DNA of 64,000 nucleotides from Pieris napi. Taxonomy: Eukaryota; Arthropoda; Insecta; Lepidoptera; Pieridae. The notes under the pieces were generated by a model. That model saw nothing but the letters and a program-made list of their open reading frames with translations, ran no database searches and was not told where the DNA came from. The first letter of the stretch is position 1; each line of letters begins with the position of its first letter. The translations under genes and the position numbers were made by a program. Of this stretch, positions 9,764 through 22,151 are shown one piece after another. The stretch spans positions 5,155,662 through 5,219,661 of the forward strand of contig NC_062256.1 of NCBI RefSeq assembly GCF_905475465.1, read 5' to 3'.

Positions 9764-10640
9764 AAATTTACATTTTGATGTCGTTTGTTTTTTTTTTTTT
9801 GCTTTATGGACCTTTAGGCCAAGTCTTGCGTATTCTTATTCGGTTTATTATAATTTCCCCACTGTATTTTTGATGAAATTATACATATAGAGGCACGTTA
9901 TAGAATGTATTTTTTAACATATCAGTTATCACTCAGGCGGCAGCCGCAGGAGGGATCGTTGTTTGATTTTTAGAACTATGTTTACAGATAAGTGATAACA
10001 GATGAATTATTGTTGTAAGCAATAAGCATTTCCACAGACATGCATCGATAGCTAGTGCTGCCACTTTCTGACGTGTATTTTCCCTAAATATTGGCGAATT
10101 AAGTATTGTTATTATTATTTTTAACATAAAAACTAATCAATCTAGGTTAAACTACTACTTTTAAACATTCTGGAATCCATTATTTACTTTTTCATAATAA
10201 ATATGTGAGTAATTTCCTACAGTAGGTTTTTGGTTCCCTTCAAATATAAATATTTAGTCTGACAACTTGTGACCAAAATTTCCTTTATTTCTAAATAATT
10301 GCATACCCTAATTACTTTAAAAAGTCTACTACATTGTTTGATTGGTAGCACTGAGTTACTGACTACTGATGAGGAAAGTATCTATCAAAACCGAATCGTT
10401 GTGTTAACCATACGTTAAGACTTTGTGTGTCTATTTTATACTTGCAACTTGGTCTGTGCCTGTGTAGTGTGTAGCCTTGTTTTGACTTTTGGTTTCGCAC
10501 ATAAAAGGTTTAAAAATATAATATCACATATAAAATTGGATACGGATTTACATTTGTTCAATGTATTATATCATTATATAAGCTCTTCCCATAAATATTC
10601 CCATAACCACTATAAATAGATATTCAATAAAAATAAAATT
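9764..10640. other. Intergenic stretch upstream of the first ZAD gene
   Basis: No coding sequence seen. It begins with a T run and ctttatggacctttaggcca near 9800, which resembles the terminal repeat of the element at 24.7 kb (tttatggcc). The rest should include the promoter and 5' untranslated part of the ZAD gene starting at 10641, but I see no clear core promoter motif. Confidence 0.4.
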
Positions 10641-13600
10641 ATGGAGATTTATTTAACTACCAATCATGAAATCATCGAAGAAAATGCTTACGAAAGATGT
10701 GTTTGTTGCAATCGAATACAAAACAATTTAACAAATTTGTCTGTTTGTAACTTTGCTTACCTCATTGAACGTTTAGTGGACGTTAAGGTTTGTGTATTTT
10801 AGTTATGTTACGTGTTGTATTACTATTCATTTGCTTGGAAACTGAGCCGTAAGAAAGGAAAGTATGTAATTTCCTATTTCACTTTGAGTGTATTTTTTAC
10901 TTTTCAGTTAAAAACAAAGATATCTAAAGTATGTGGTGTTTGCCATTCAATTTTAAAAAGGATTTACAAATTCACAAAACAGCTGGAAGCAAGCTTTGGA
11001 CTAGAAATTATACAGGTATTTATTCTTTGAAGATTACACTTCAGTTTAACTAAGATACAAACTCAGTTAATTTTCATGCTTTTATTATTAATTTAAAATT
11101 AAAAAGCTGCACAAAAATTACTAATTGAAACGGCTTATGTGTAATCTTGAGTTTTTATAATTAATTATGAGTGCGTATTTGAACACATTATTTAAACTTC
11201 ATATCTTGGAACTATACCACACTATAGGTAACAATTAAACTAATTATCAATTACCATTAAATTAATTTGAAAAAAATGGTTTAAAGTTTAATGGCATGGT
11301 TTCAGAACACATCAAATACAAATTGGTGTAATCTGGAAAAATCTAATGTAGTAACACTAGATACACAACTTCCAGTTAATCAACACAATGAATTGACAGA
11401 AGTCAATATTAAAGCAGAAGATATTCCCAAAATAAAAAATGAACTGTCAGACCAGAATGAATCAAGTCACAGTGAAGAGAACTATGAAGATTTACAAATA
11501 GAACCTTCAGAACCTTTACATGATAAAAAGTTGCAAGACACAAGTAAATGTCATAAAACCGTATTACCAGTTACTAAAAAGCCCCGTACACAACTAGAGG
11601 CTAATTATAAAGGCAAAATTAAAATTATAACAATTTCAGTAGATGAAGTTATGAAAGAGAGAAAAGAAGAACTGCTTAGTAAAAAATATTTGAGATTGCC
11701 ATATAAGTGTGAGGGCTGCATAGTTTCATTTCACTATGAACACGGTCTTCAACAACATCTAAATAAGAGTCACTTTCCAGTAAGTCATGTTAAATAAAAT
11801 ATTTTTATGTTACTAGTACTTTTATAGTTTTTTATGTAGCCGTGCAAAATAGTTCAAAAACTTGATTGAAATGATCTTTAATGATTAAGAGCTATTATAT
11901 TATTGGATTATCTATTCATATTGCATAGTTTGTACTGTTATTGATAAAAAATGTTTTCTTAGCACAAAAATGGAATTAAATGCTCATTATGTAGTTGCAT
12001 ATTTCCAACACAATTATCATACGATGGCCATAGCAGGAGACACTTGAAAAGGTAATTTTCCCTAAGTTTTATAATCTTGATTGTGCCCAGCATATGTCAC
12101 GTTATTCGAAATTTCAAATTTACTATTATCTTATTTAAATAAATAGATAATTTTATCATTGAAGGTTTGGGTTAAGGGCCCATTTATCAGGGGCTTTAGA
12201 CAAAATAACTTTTCGACATTTGTGACCCACTAAAGCCAAAAAATTTTGTATGAAAATGGTCACGTGACAAAGCGTAATCTGTCGAAAAGTGATTTTGTCT
12301 GTAGCCCTTTGTTATTCAATTTTGAACAATATTCTGTATTTAAATTATTTTCCAGATATGAATGCATTCCTTGTGGAAAACGGTCGATGGCTGTATATCC
12401 ATTGTTAAAACATTATAACGAAGTACATGATATTATAAAGGAGTCGTATAAGTGTAAGAGATGTAATTTTGTTACGACGTAAGTATGAGAAGTAGACATT
12501 TAAGTCATCAACGCTAATGGAAAAATCAATGCAGGGCCAAGGAAAGTTATTATTTTTTTTTTTAATTAGCGATACAAGGAAGAACAAGTTTTAGGTGCTT
12601 GTCGTCGTTGGATAGTCCTTTGGTATCGGAATCGCTATTGGATGTTACAAAATTACTTTGGCGTCTTTTTGAATACTTTTTTTTTTTCAGAAAATATTCA
12701 GAACACCGTCGACATAGACGAACTCACGGTCGTAAAGCATTCTGTAACCTCTGTGATAAAACATTCGCGAATAATACGTCACTTGCCGTGCATGTCAGGT
12801 AATTTATTTTTCAAAAACTAAACTTGCTTTAGGACATCGTATTTTAATTTGTTAATACAAATTAAAAACACGATATATTTAAAATATTTTTTTTCAAATA
12901 TAGGTACATTTGCTGTCAGTTCGCAAATAAAGGTGTTACATACAATGGAAAACAATAACTGTTACTAAACCCTTAATTATTCTTTTTAATCGCCAAGTAT
13001 TCTGTTTTATAAAATGTTTGCTAGGATATACCATGGTCCCATGACATCTTGTATAAATTTTTCAGCTCGGTACACAATACATCAAACGAAACATTTCCGT
13101 GCGATGAATGCGATAAGGTGTACAATAAGCGAGCGAGTCTTTTAGCTCATCAACGTTCTCACAAACCCGGGTTTTTTTACTGTGACGACTGTCAGAGGAC
13201 GTTCAAGTCGAAGGCAATCCTTTCTACCCATTTAAAACGCCACTTGCGGCATGCCAAGGATGATGCATGGCGGTGAGTTAGTAACAACCATAGCTGATGC
13301 TTTTTTTCTTTTATGACTCTGGCACGGTTTGTGCATTAGCCAGCGTCAAGTATTAGATTTTTTATAATTCGTGCTTTGCCTTAGAACTTCGACCGTGTCC
13401 TCCATGTACGGTTTAGGCACTCGCCCGGTACCGCATAACCCTCCCAAAGGCTGAAAACAAATTTTAAATTAAATTAAAACTTGCCCTCGAACCGGGAATC
13501 GAACCCGGTACCCCTCACCTAGCTGCCACTTAATAAGACCGCTAGGCTATGAGGCCCCCATAGCTGATGTTATTACACCAACTGTCATATCTTTAACAGC

Positions 13601-15460
13601 CATCTTGTATTCTTTTTTAATTATTATAGACTTTTTACCACAGATTGACATGACAACTGACAGATAGCAAACACAATATAATAATAATTCTAACTGCTAG
13701 GCATGAGGGAAGTAACAAAAAGTCTTCGCTCTGAGACTGGCTGCAGGCTCCGCTCTTGCTACATGCCCTGCCCAATTACAACTTTACCAATTACAAAATG
13801 TATTACAAAAATAATAATTTTTAGATATAAATGTAACGATTGCGACGAAAAATTCATGGTGAAACGAAATCTAGAAGACCATATTAACTTCGAGCATTTG
13901 AAAATAATAAAATATGTATGCGATGTTTGCTCAAAGGTGAGTTATATAACTGTCAATCTCGATGTAGTAGCGTTTTTCATATTTCTTTTAAAAAATCAAC
14001 TAGCTTGTTTGGTGTTAGTGATCTTTGACTCAGTTATTTTTTTCACAAGTCTAAATCTAGTAACTAACTCGCATCTCAGGATCTAACTACGAAAAATGTC
14101 AAGTGATGATTTTTTTCATAATTGGTTTAACAGAACTTCTATGAGACCTGATTAAATGTGCATCATTATTATTTTAGCTATGTTTACGCAAGTTCAAATT
14201 GGCAAAATTTGGGAAATTTTTAATACAGCTAAGCAAATAAATTGGATAACGAGTAACACGTTTATATTTAATATAATTTGGCTTTATTTTGTATAGTAAA
14301 CCAGTAGTTAATTTTAAAAATCTGATATTTTCCATGCTACCTAATATATGCTATGCATTTTTTTTCTTGGTAATGTAGCTTTTCGTAATGTTGGCAACTA
14401 TATTTTAACCTCATTTAGTTGAATGTTACTTTTACCGCCAAATAATATTCACCATCACTGAACACCCATGTTAAAACCAAAACATAGATAAATCTTAAGA
14501 TGCTAAGGATAAACGTAACGCCATTTATATGACTTCAGTAAATGAAGTCAAACAATACACGGATATGCAAAACAAAGACTTAACTATTGCTCTATCATTA
14601 ACAACTTTAATTTAAATAGACTTTATTTGTGTACTTAATTCAAAATCAAAACAAATATAACTGGTTGGCTTTCTATGAGAGAGAGAGAGAGAGAGAGAGA
14701 GTCAGACAGAGAAACACGCGCACGCCGTACGGCTTACAACTATAGCAAAAAGTGTCGTTACAACTTTTGGTCCTAATTCTTCCGTCCAGCCGCAACGCGC
14801 GAAAATTTGTAGACGCGACTTTACTAAAATTGCTTGTACACTTGTAAAACAATTAGTGTATTCTTTTACAGGTTTTCAAAACGCACCGATGTCTTACACG
14901 GCATGTTAAGAGTGTTCATGAAAAAATTCGGCCACCAAAGAATAAAATATGTGATTATTGTGGTCGGGGTTTCTCGGTAGGTATTTTACATAATATGTAC
15001 TGTGTGCATATTAATTTTGTAAGCCACGCTGTTTTTAAATGTATCAAAACTAAAGATTATGTTTTCTGGAATCTTCATTCATGCATTATTTTGTTGCTGA
15101 CACAATATTGTTCAATCTCTTTACGAATATTCATTACTAACTAAATAAAATGAAATAAATAAAAATATTCAAAGCCATAGTGCTGATTGGAACTTGTTAT
15201 ATTTTAAAAAATATTAAATGTGTAGGTATAAGTTTTCTTAAATGTTATATGCTATGTTCCTCTTTTTCTTAGAAAGCTTAAATTAGATTAAAGATATATA
15301 GTGACCATAGAATTTTTTTCAGTCCACAGCAGAGTTAAAAAATCACATTACAACACACACTGGAGAACGCCCCCACAAGTGCCCTTATTGTTCAGCGACG
15401 TTTGGCCAAACAGCATCTCTATATACTCATAAAAAACTTGTACATAAGAAAAATCTGTGA
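10641..15460 (+). CDS. ZAD + C2H2 zinc-finger protein (gene A)
   Basis: Ten coding exons join in frame: 10641-10787, 10908-11015, 11306-11779, 11963-12051, 12356-12478, 12691-12798, 13066-13272, 13825-13936, 14872-14976 and 15323-15460. That gives 1,611 nt, 536 residues plus stop, all with GT..AG borders. Exons 1-2 carry the ZAD (CVCC ... CGVC), an arthropod dimerisation domain. Exon 3 has an acidic linker. Eleven C2H2 fingers follow, several split by introns, ending in a canonical HTGERPHKC linker. The uniform phase and intact Cys/His pairs argue for a working DNA-binding regulator. The tiny exon-like stretch at 12903-12936 was left out because skipping it keeps the finger (HVRSVH) intact. 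Its tandem neighbour is a paralogue. Confidence 0.85.
13300..13557 (-). mobile_element. tRNA-derived SINE with perfect target duplication
   Basis: On the minus strand the element starts with a tRNA-like head: a box-A-like tagcctagcggtc and a box B ggttcgattcc. An unrelated body and an A-rich tail follow. It is bordered by a perfect 12-bp direct repeat ccatagctgatg at 13288-13299 and 13558-13569, which marks a target-primed insertion. It lies in intron 7 of ZAD gene A, antisense to the gene. Length is about 258 bp. Confidence 0.85.
14675..14702 (+). repeat. (GA)n microsatellite
   Basis: About 13 uninterrupted GA units in intron 8 of ZAD gene A. A simple dinucleotide repeat, likely polymorphic. 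Confidence 0.95.
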
Positions 15461-15837
15461 ATATTTAGTATAGATAGAGCTTATTTTTATGTATAATTGT
15501 ACCTTGTTATCCACAAAAACTATTTAAAGAATCTCTATATGAATCGTCGTTTTATTATTATTATGGCACCTCATCCATAATAGGCTTAGATTAAGTACCT
15601 ATAGCGGATATTATACTTTTGCAAAAGTCGATCGAGCACCTAAGAAAATTTATTTTCTAAAGTCGATTTCAGTTAATTTAAGTTAATTGTCAGACGTAGT
15701 CCGTATACTTATACTAATTGGTAATTATTTATATGAATTTTTAAAACCGATAAACTCGGCCAATCAGATAATAAGTGGTCGGCAATAAAGACATTTTTAA
15801 AAAAAATTAAATTACAAAATAATGTAAAAATCTAATA
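15461..15837. other. 3' flank of ZAD gene A
   Basis: AT-rich with no gene. It should contain the 3' untranslated region. A usable AATAAA-type signal is not obvious close to the stop; caataaag occurs at about 15783. Confidence 0.35.
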
Positions 15838-15975
15838 ACGATTGTGACCTCCGCTTGCCTAAATGACAGCTTCTTGGGCATGCTTTCCACGATGTTTTAA
15901 TAATATATTAAGGAATACGTTCCCACTCTTCTGCATTGGTTTTTTAAGGCATTCCTCAAAACGGCGAGTATGCGT
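15838..15975 (-). pseudogene. Tc1-like transposase, C-terminal relic
   Basis: Read on the minus strand, short blocks match the end of Tc1-family transposases: AEEWERIP, then NIVESMP with frameshifts, then a Gly-Gly-His-like ending (AEVT in one frame, GGHN in another). No catalytic residues remain, and it is too decayed to place in a lineage. It lies between the two ZAD genes. Confidence 0.45.
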
Positions 15976-16313
15976 CGTACGTATGATGTAAAATATATGA
16001 TGACATAAGAAATGTTTGATAATTGACTGTAGCCTCTGTCAATGTCATCTAGTAAATCTTATAGATAGAACGTGAAAGCGTATTATTGAAGAGAATTGTT
16101 TTGTATTTTTGTTTTTTTGCCAAATTATCAAAAAAAAACTCTATTAAGCAATAAAACAGGATAATAACGATATGTATTATAATCTCTTTAATTATTTTAT
16201 ATTTAAGTCTCGATGCAAATTTTGATATAGCAAAACAATGCTTCAGCCAATAACTGTAAATAAACAATAGATTAAAGTTTAGTGAATTAAATAAATAATG
16301 TGACTAATTTAAA
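15976..16313. other. Upstream region of ZAD gene B
   Basis: AT-rich DNA between the Tc1 relic and the ATG of gene B, presumably carrying the promoter and 5' leader. No clear motif; the start context aaaATGG is good. Confidence 0.35.
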
Positions 16314-19300
16314 ATGGCAGATGTTAAGATGAACATAAGTTTTCGTAAAGGTGTCTGCAATGGATGTTTAAGCCTTGATCGAGTTACAAGTTCTATTGAA
16401 AAACAGGATCTTTTTATAATGTTATTATCTAAGGAAACACAGTATATGGTATGTATATCTGTATTTTTATTACTGTTAAACTTCTATAAACTTTATGTAA
16501 TAAAAAGATAATAAGTTTTTTCATAATATATATATTATAAAGCAAGTAAACAACTCTCTTAGATACCATTGGACAAGCCCACTGGCTATCTACATCATTA
16601 TAATTTATTTTTATTACAGTTTCATATGATTTCAGGAACCTAAGTACTTAAGTATCCAGCTTTGTTGGGAATGTAAATCAATGTTGCGAAAAATAAGTCT
16701 ATTTCAGCAAAAAATTTGTGAAGCACAATATATATTACAAAATTCCATTAGTTTGGATCATAATACATTTGTAAGTAACATTTCATCTGTTAAGAAAACC
16801 CAATATTATATTAACCTATTTTCAGTTTATCACAGGTGGATACTGTATTCATTTATATACTAATAAGTAAAAATTTACTTTCATATAAAGATATTTTTAG
16901 TCTTATGAATTCTTATGAATGTCTTATACATTATACATATTTTATTAACCATCTGATATGAGCCACTTAGAATTGGTGTATACATAATTTATAATATTTC
17001 AGATTTCAACAACAATCTCACTGTCTACATTAAGCACAATATACAACCCAGAATTTGATTATATAATAAGTCATGATGAAGCTGAAAAGGAGACATTAAA
17101 TTTACCAGAACCTCTAGTTGTTGATACAATAAAAGAAGAAATAGAAGTTTTTCCAGACACCCTTAATGATAATGACTATGACAATGATTTTGATAGTAAT
17201 GATTACATGAATAATTGTGATGTGAATGATGTAAAGAATGAAAGTAACATTGATAACAGAAAAGATGTTCAAAGTAAAGAGAAACAAAAACAATGTGGCA
17301 AGTTTGAGAGGAGAGCGATTGTTACACCATTTGATATAGATTTAAAAAGTCCACAGAAATATTATGATGAAGTTAATGTAAGTAACAATGAAATTTTGAA
17401 AATATTGGATAAAGAGAGGAGCTCTACAAAAAGTGTAACAAAATACAGAATAAAATGTGAGTGTAAGAATAGATTTAAAAAATTATTAGATATGAAACGG
17501 CATATGGATATTGATCACTTAAAGGTAAATAGTTTTTTAATTTTCTTAAATTGTATTGTCTTTCCTTTATGCACCTACTACATGCCTAAATAAAATTTAT
17601 TTTATGCATACAGAGGGGAATTGGGCACATAAAACAATGTTCAAGTTGATGGATAACTATTTGGATTTTAGATATGGATAGCTAATTACAATTGCTTAAA
17701 AGCACTTGAAATGTTGTTTTTTGTAAATAATGTAATGTTTCCAGTTTATATCTATGAATGAAGTCCTGTTTAAATTATATTATATTTAATAAATATGTAT
17801 TTCAGCCGAATCCACCATATAACTGTTCTGAATGCTCTCAAATGTGTGAATCTATTACTGAACTACACAGCCACTGGCAGACACACAATCTTTTATACAA
17901 ATGTATGTTTTGTTCACAATATTTACAAAACATCACAGAAATAAAATGCCATTTAATGAATCACACCAAGTTGTATACATGTAAAAAGTGTGCGATACAA
18001 AGTCAGTAAGTATAAAAAGTAAATTTAACAATCATATTATTTCATTTTTATAAAGATAAAAGCAAAAAATAGTCTGATAACTAAAAATATTAATGAGAAT
18101 ATAAGCTTTTTACTAAATAAATTATTAACAATAATGGGATGAGTATTGGCAATGGGCTATTTGACAAGATTTTAAAAACCATTTAACATTGCTTATTACT
18201 GTAAAAACTACTAAAATTGGTATTTTAACTCTATTAGGTAGCTTTAAATTCTTATTAAACATTCATAATTTCAAGAACCCCATTATGTCAAGTTTATGTT
18301 TTAATTATCATTTTAAATTTCACAAATACACATTTCGAGAAATTTAAAAATTAATGTTTAATTATAAATTTTCTTATAAGTGTTTATGATCATTTTACAT
18401 TTATTGTACTCCATAATGCTTTTTGAACTCATATTTTGTACAGATTACTCTCAATAATACTTTATTTTTATACTATCAAAATGGGCTGTTACAAAACTGC
18501 TTCTAACAGTGTCATCCTATTTGACAGTTTAAGCTTATCACATACTATATTAATGTACCCAGAATCTTTGAAAATGGAAAGTGAATATGATATATTATAA
18601 CACTATGAATATCACTATTTCACATATATTTATTTATTTATCACATATATTAAACATAAAGATTCTTTTAACAGACTCATTGGGTAATTTTGTATGTCTG
18701 TGTTTTTTGAAACCAAGAACTTTAGTGTTGACCTAGGTCATGCACTGTGGGTAAAGGCGTGCCATGGTTTTAGTTTGGGTATAGATATTCAATTTTGGCG
18801 CCTCATCATGTTTCATGTTACAGCTTCCTCCAAAAAAAAATTCATTAGCTGTGTTCACAACTAGTCTTAAATGCGATAAGGACACACTTTGAATATCTTA
18901 TTGAGTTCCTTATTTCTAACCTCAATGTATTTCCTTGTCATATATGTAGTTTAATATGTGGATTATGGGTATTTTTTAACATCTTTTTATCTTTTTAGTT
19001 CATCACAACTTTTTAGAGAGCATTATACAAAGTATCATACAAAATTCATATGCGATTATTGTGAAAAAGTATTTCATTGTAAAAGACTTCTTGAAAAACA
19101 TATTGTGTGAGTATTCCGTCTTATAATTTTTGCTATACCTATTACAAAAAAGTTGTTTAAAGGAGATAATTTTGGTCAAACTTATGTTATACTCAAGGAT
19201 TTGTCCTTTTTTTTCAGTTTCATTATTATTATATTGCAGTGAAATATTAATTGAATAAATATAACTTATATTATATAGACAAAAATTTTTTTTTTTTACA

Positions 19301-21838
19301 GAAAAACTCACTTCCCTTCAATATGTCAGGTCTGCAACCGAATGTTTAGCAAATACCATTCGTTAGAGGTGCATTACCGAAACTTCCATCCAGAATTAAT
19401 ATACAAAACGGTCAAGCGCGAGTTGTCATACTGCGTGGAGTGCGACAGACAATTTCCAAGTCAATATGTATATAAACGACACTTGAAGACTGCAGCCGCG
19501 CATGTTCAGAAGAAATCTATTAAGTATGTATCCTGTTTATTATAATCTACATTTGTTCCGGCTCGAAGGACCAAAATTATGTTTAAGGATATTACAATAG
19601 AATGTGCTCCATACTTTAGTTCGTATCTCCAGTTACAATATTCCTGAAAAAAATCACAGCATAGTAGTTTCTTGTCCATACATTTTTCTTTCTTCCAGAA
19701 TCCCATGTCCGGAATGTGGAAAGGTATTCTCCCGTAAGGCGTATATGAAGAACCATTACAAGTTGGTTCATGTTAGATCATCATCGCATTACTGCGAGAT
19801 TTGTAGTAAGGTAAGTCACAAGCTTATCACATAACTTCAGCAATTTTGAAATAATTGGCTGGCATTGTCATTCTAAAAACCCTTATGACGTCAGTTATCC
19901 TAGAAATTAAATTTGATATAGATTTTTGAATATAAGTAATTACTCATTAGGTAAGCTTTTGATGTCCTAGAGTTGTAGAATCTTCTATTATAAAGCTGAA
20001 GCTTCTTGTTTGTGCTAATCGTAGGGAAAATTGTGTTAAATAGACAATTTATTGGTCGCAGGTAAATAGTGTTGACCTTGAGCGTGCGCTTTTGAACCCT
20101 GAGGTCGTGAGACTCGTAGCTTTTCAGAAATGGATTGAGCTGTGTGCGCAATTTAAAATACTCGCTCTTTTGACAATTTACACCGTGTGTCAGGCACACA
20201 AGGCTACCGTACGAGCGAGTGTCAAATGCGCCTATAAAATTTCCGTTGGTGGGGGGATTCCGGGGTTCCAACGACCCAGGGAGTAAGGCAGCACGCTCAT
20301 TCCATTAGACCAAATAATTAAAAAAATGTGTGCGTGTACTAGGTGTACACACGTACTACTATCTACTATATGCAACTTTACAGAAATTGGTTAAATAAAG
20401 TTAAATTAGATAAAGTTTAACAAAAGGCTTTTATTATCATAGACATGAATACAAATACAATTATTTCATTTTAACTTATTACTGTACTACTATGTAGTAC
20501 TAAGATTATTACAGAATTTCATTAATTGTAATAGAATTATTAGTATTACTATCATTGTTATCGTTATTATATATTTTTGTTACTAATGGCTTCGAATCTC
20601 TTCGGATCAACCGTGGTAGGGACAAGAAAAAGATGGCGCGTAACCGAAAAATGTGTGTAATTTTTTTTCCAACGCCGATAAAGAAGTTTGACTTCAAAAA
20701 GCAACATGGCGCGTAACCTGCTACAAAATTTCTCCCATACGTCGATAAAGAAGTTTCACTTCAAAAGATGGCGCGTAACGGAAAAATGTTACACTAAATT
20801 TTTTTCCAACCCCGATAAACAAGTTTCACTTCAATAAATGGTTATATATGTTTTTAGCATTTCATTAGCGGATTTTCACTTCGCACTCACAGGAAGTTTG
20901 TACACGAAAAAACTGCGAAGCCGAAAGATAAAATTTGTGATGTTTGTGGACGCGGGTTTCATGTAAGTTTTTTTTATAATTTTTACCTTCAACCTTTAGC
21001 CGATGATCTGACTCTCTTAAAATATTATGAATTTGTATAACAACTCAAATCATCAAACTACAAAAGGTTTTTTACTCACGAGAGTCGGGATCACGATGAG
21101 ACTCTTTAACTTGCAATGCCAATGATACCAATATTTAGTTTTTAAAAAAAAATTCAGTGGTGCTACAACCTGTTTAGGTCTTGGCCTCAGATTTCTGAAT
21201 CTGTTTCGTGATCATTTTTTAATCTAATAGGCAAGTAGGTGATCAGCCTCCAGTGCCTGACACACGCCGTCGACTTTTTGGGTCTAAGACGTGTCGGTTT
21301 CCTCACGATGTTTTCCTTCACCGTTCGAGTAAATGTTAAATACGCACTAAGAAAGAAAGTCCATTTGTGCACAACCAGGGATCGAACCTAAGATCTCAAG
21401 GTATGAGAGTTGCACGCTGAAGCCACTAGGCCAACACTGCTCAATAAGTATTTAGTTCTTATAAAAATATGACCCTAAATTATTTCCAAAATGGTGTTTG
21501 GGTTACACGAGTACTACACATTTACATAACTCTATCGGATCTAAATGCGCTATAATTACATTATAGTCTCTAATATCTTAAATTACTGCACACGAAAGCA
21601 ATGTAATCGATCTTTGGATCTGTTTTATTGACTGTATATATATATAGTGTTTTTACAAAATAATTTTAATTACTTTCAGACAAACCGCACACTAATAAAT
21701 CACACAAGGACGCACACAGGTGAGCGACCATACAAGTGTTCGTACTGTCCTGCGGCGTTTGCACAGTCGTACGCTAGAAAGACGCACGAACGGTCGCAAC
21801 ACAAACATCTCTCAGACGCGATTATCATTTACAGTTGA
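16314..21838 (+). CDS. ZAD + C2H2 zinc-finger protein (gene B)
   Basis: Nine coding exons: 16314-16448, about 16637-16770, 17003-17524, 17806-18005, 18999-19106, 19302-19523, 19699-19810, 20858-20962 and 21680-21838, about 565 residues. Exons 1-2 hold the ZAD (CNGC ... CWEC). Exon 3 is a long Asp/Asn/Glu-rich linker ending in a degenerate finger (CEC). About ten regular C2H2 fingers follow, the last two joined by HTGERPYKC. Exon lengths 112 and 105 nt near the end match those of gene A, which supports tandem duplication. A poly(A) signal aataaa overlaps the stop (21838-21843). The start of exon 2 is uncertain by one base. It is probably a working transcription regulator; its target is unknown. 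Confidence 0.8.
20043..20310 (-). mobile_element. Diverged tRNA-derived SINE
   Basis: The minus strand begins with a tRNA-like head (ggtctaatggaatgagcg, then a box-B-like ggttccaac on one strand) and continues into a Ser/Arg-codon-poor body with cgtgtgtcaggcac, a string shared with the SINE at 21.2 kb. It is more decayed than the other two SINEs. It lies in intron 7 of ZAD gene B. A target duplication was not found. Confidence 0.55.
20631..20840 (+). repeat. Minisatellite, three units of about 67-74 bp
   Basis: Three successive units each start atggcgcgtaac and end cgataaagaagtttcacttc or close variants; starts fall at about 20633, 20706 and 20769. The units differ by substitutions and small indels. 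It lies in intron 7 of ZAD gene B, just upstream of exon 8. A weakly similar stretch (cgcgcctaaagaagtacaac) occurs at about 27117, inside the hAT-type element. Confidence 0.75.
21151..21443 (-). mobile_element. Lepidopteran tRNA-derived SINE
   Basis: The minus strand begins gttggcctagtggcttcagc (box A region) and taggttcgatccctgg (box B). It continues into the body typical of lepidopteran SINEs, including gaaggaaaacatcgtgagga and ggcgtgtgtcaggcactgg, and ends in an A/T-rich tail. It sits in the last intron of ZAD gene B, antisense to it. This is one of the strongest signs that the host is a moth or butterfly. Confidence 0.85.
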
Positions 21839-21901
21839 ATAAAATATTGCATTCAAACTGTTTTTAATTCAAATGCCTTCCCGTTTCATAGTAAAACATA
21901 A

Positions 21902-22148
21902 TGCCCGCCTTCCATCGCGAGCGGAACGGACCCATTACGGACTCCGCTATACTCGTAACGATGATTTTCATACATATGCTTCCACCAAAGCGGAGACGAA
22001 CGCAGCGGAGAGAGCAAGTTGAAAGAGTCTCATATGAGGTTAGCGAGTTGACCGAGTTTCCCACGGAAATGAAAATGTTTGAAAAGCATCGTTACGAGTA
22101 CAGCGTAGTCCGTAATGGGTCCGTTCCGCTCGCAGTGGAAGGCGGGCA
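21902..22148. mobile_element. 247-bp MITE with long inverted repeats and TAA duplication
   Basis: The ends are inverted copies of about 60 bp, tgcccgccttccatcgcgag on the left and its complement on the right, reading inward to a short spacer. A 3-bp TAA occurs immediately outside both ends (21899-21901 and 22149-22151), as expected for PIF/Harbinger-type insertion. An open frame across it is only a by-product of the GC-rich repeat. It lies 60 bp past the stop of ZAD gene B, probably in its 3' transcript. Confidence 0.85.
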
Positions 22149-22151
22149 TAA

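Noticed and set aside
12903..12936. Small exon in ZAD gene A between exons 6 and 7
   Set aside because: Including it would break the HVR-SVH finger join; skipping it gives an intact C2H2 finger in phase.
13480..13558. A tRNA gene on the minus strand
   Set aside because: The tRNA-like head continues into a non-tRNA body with an A-rich tail and is flanked by a 12-bp target duplication, so it is a SINE.
19003..19311. 102-codon minus-strand frame
   Set aside because: Antisense to a well-supported zinc-finger exon and its intron.
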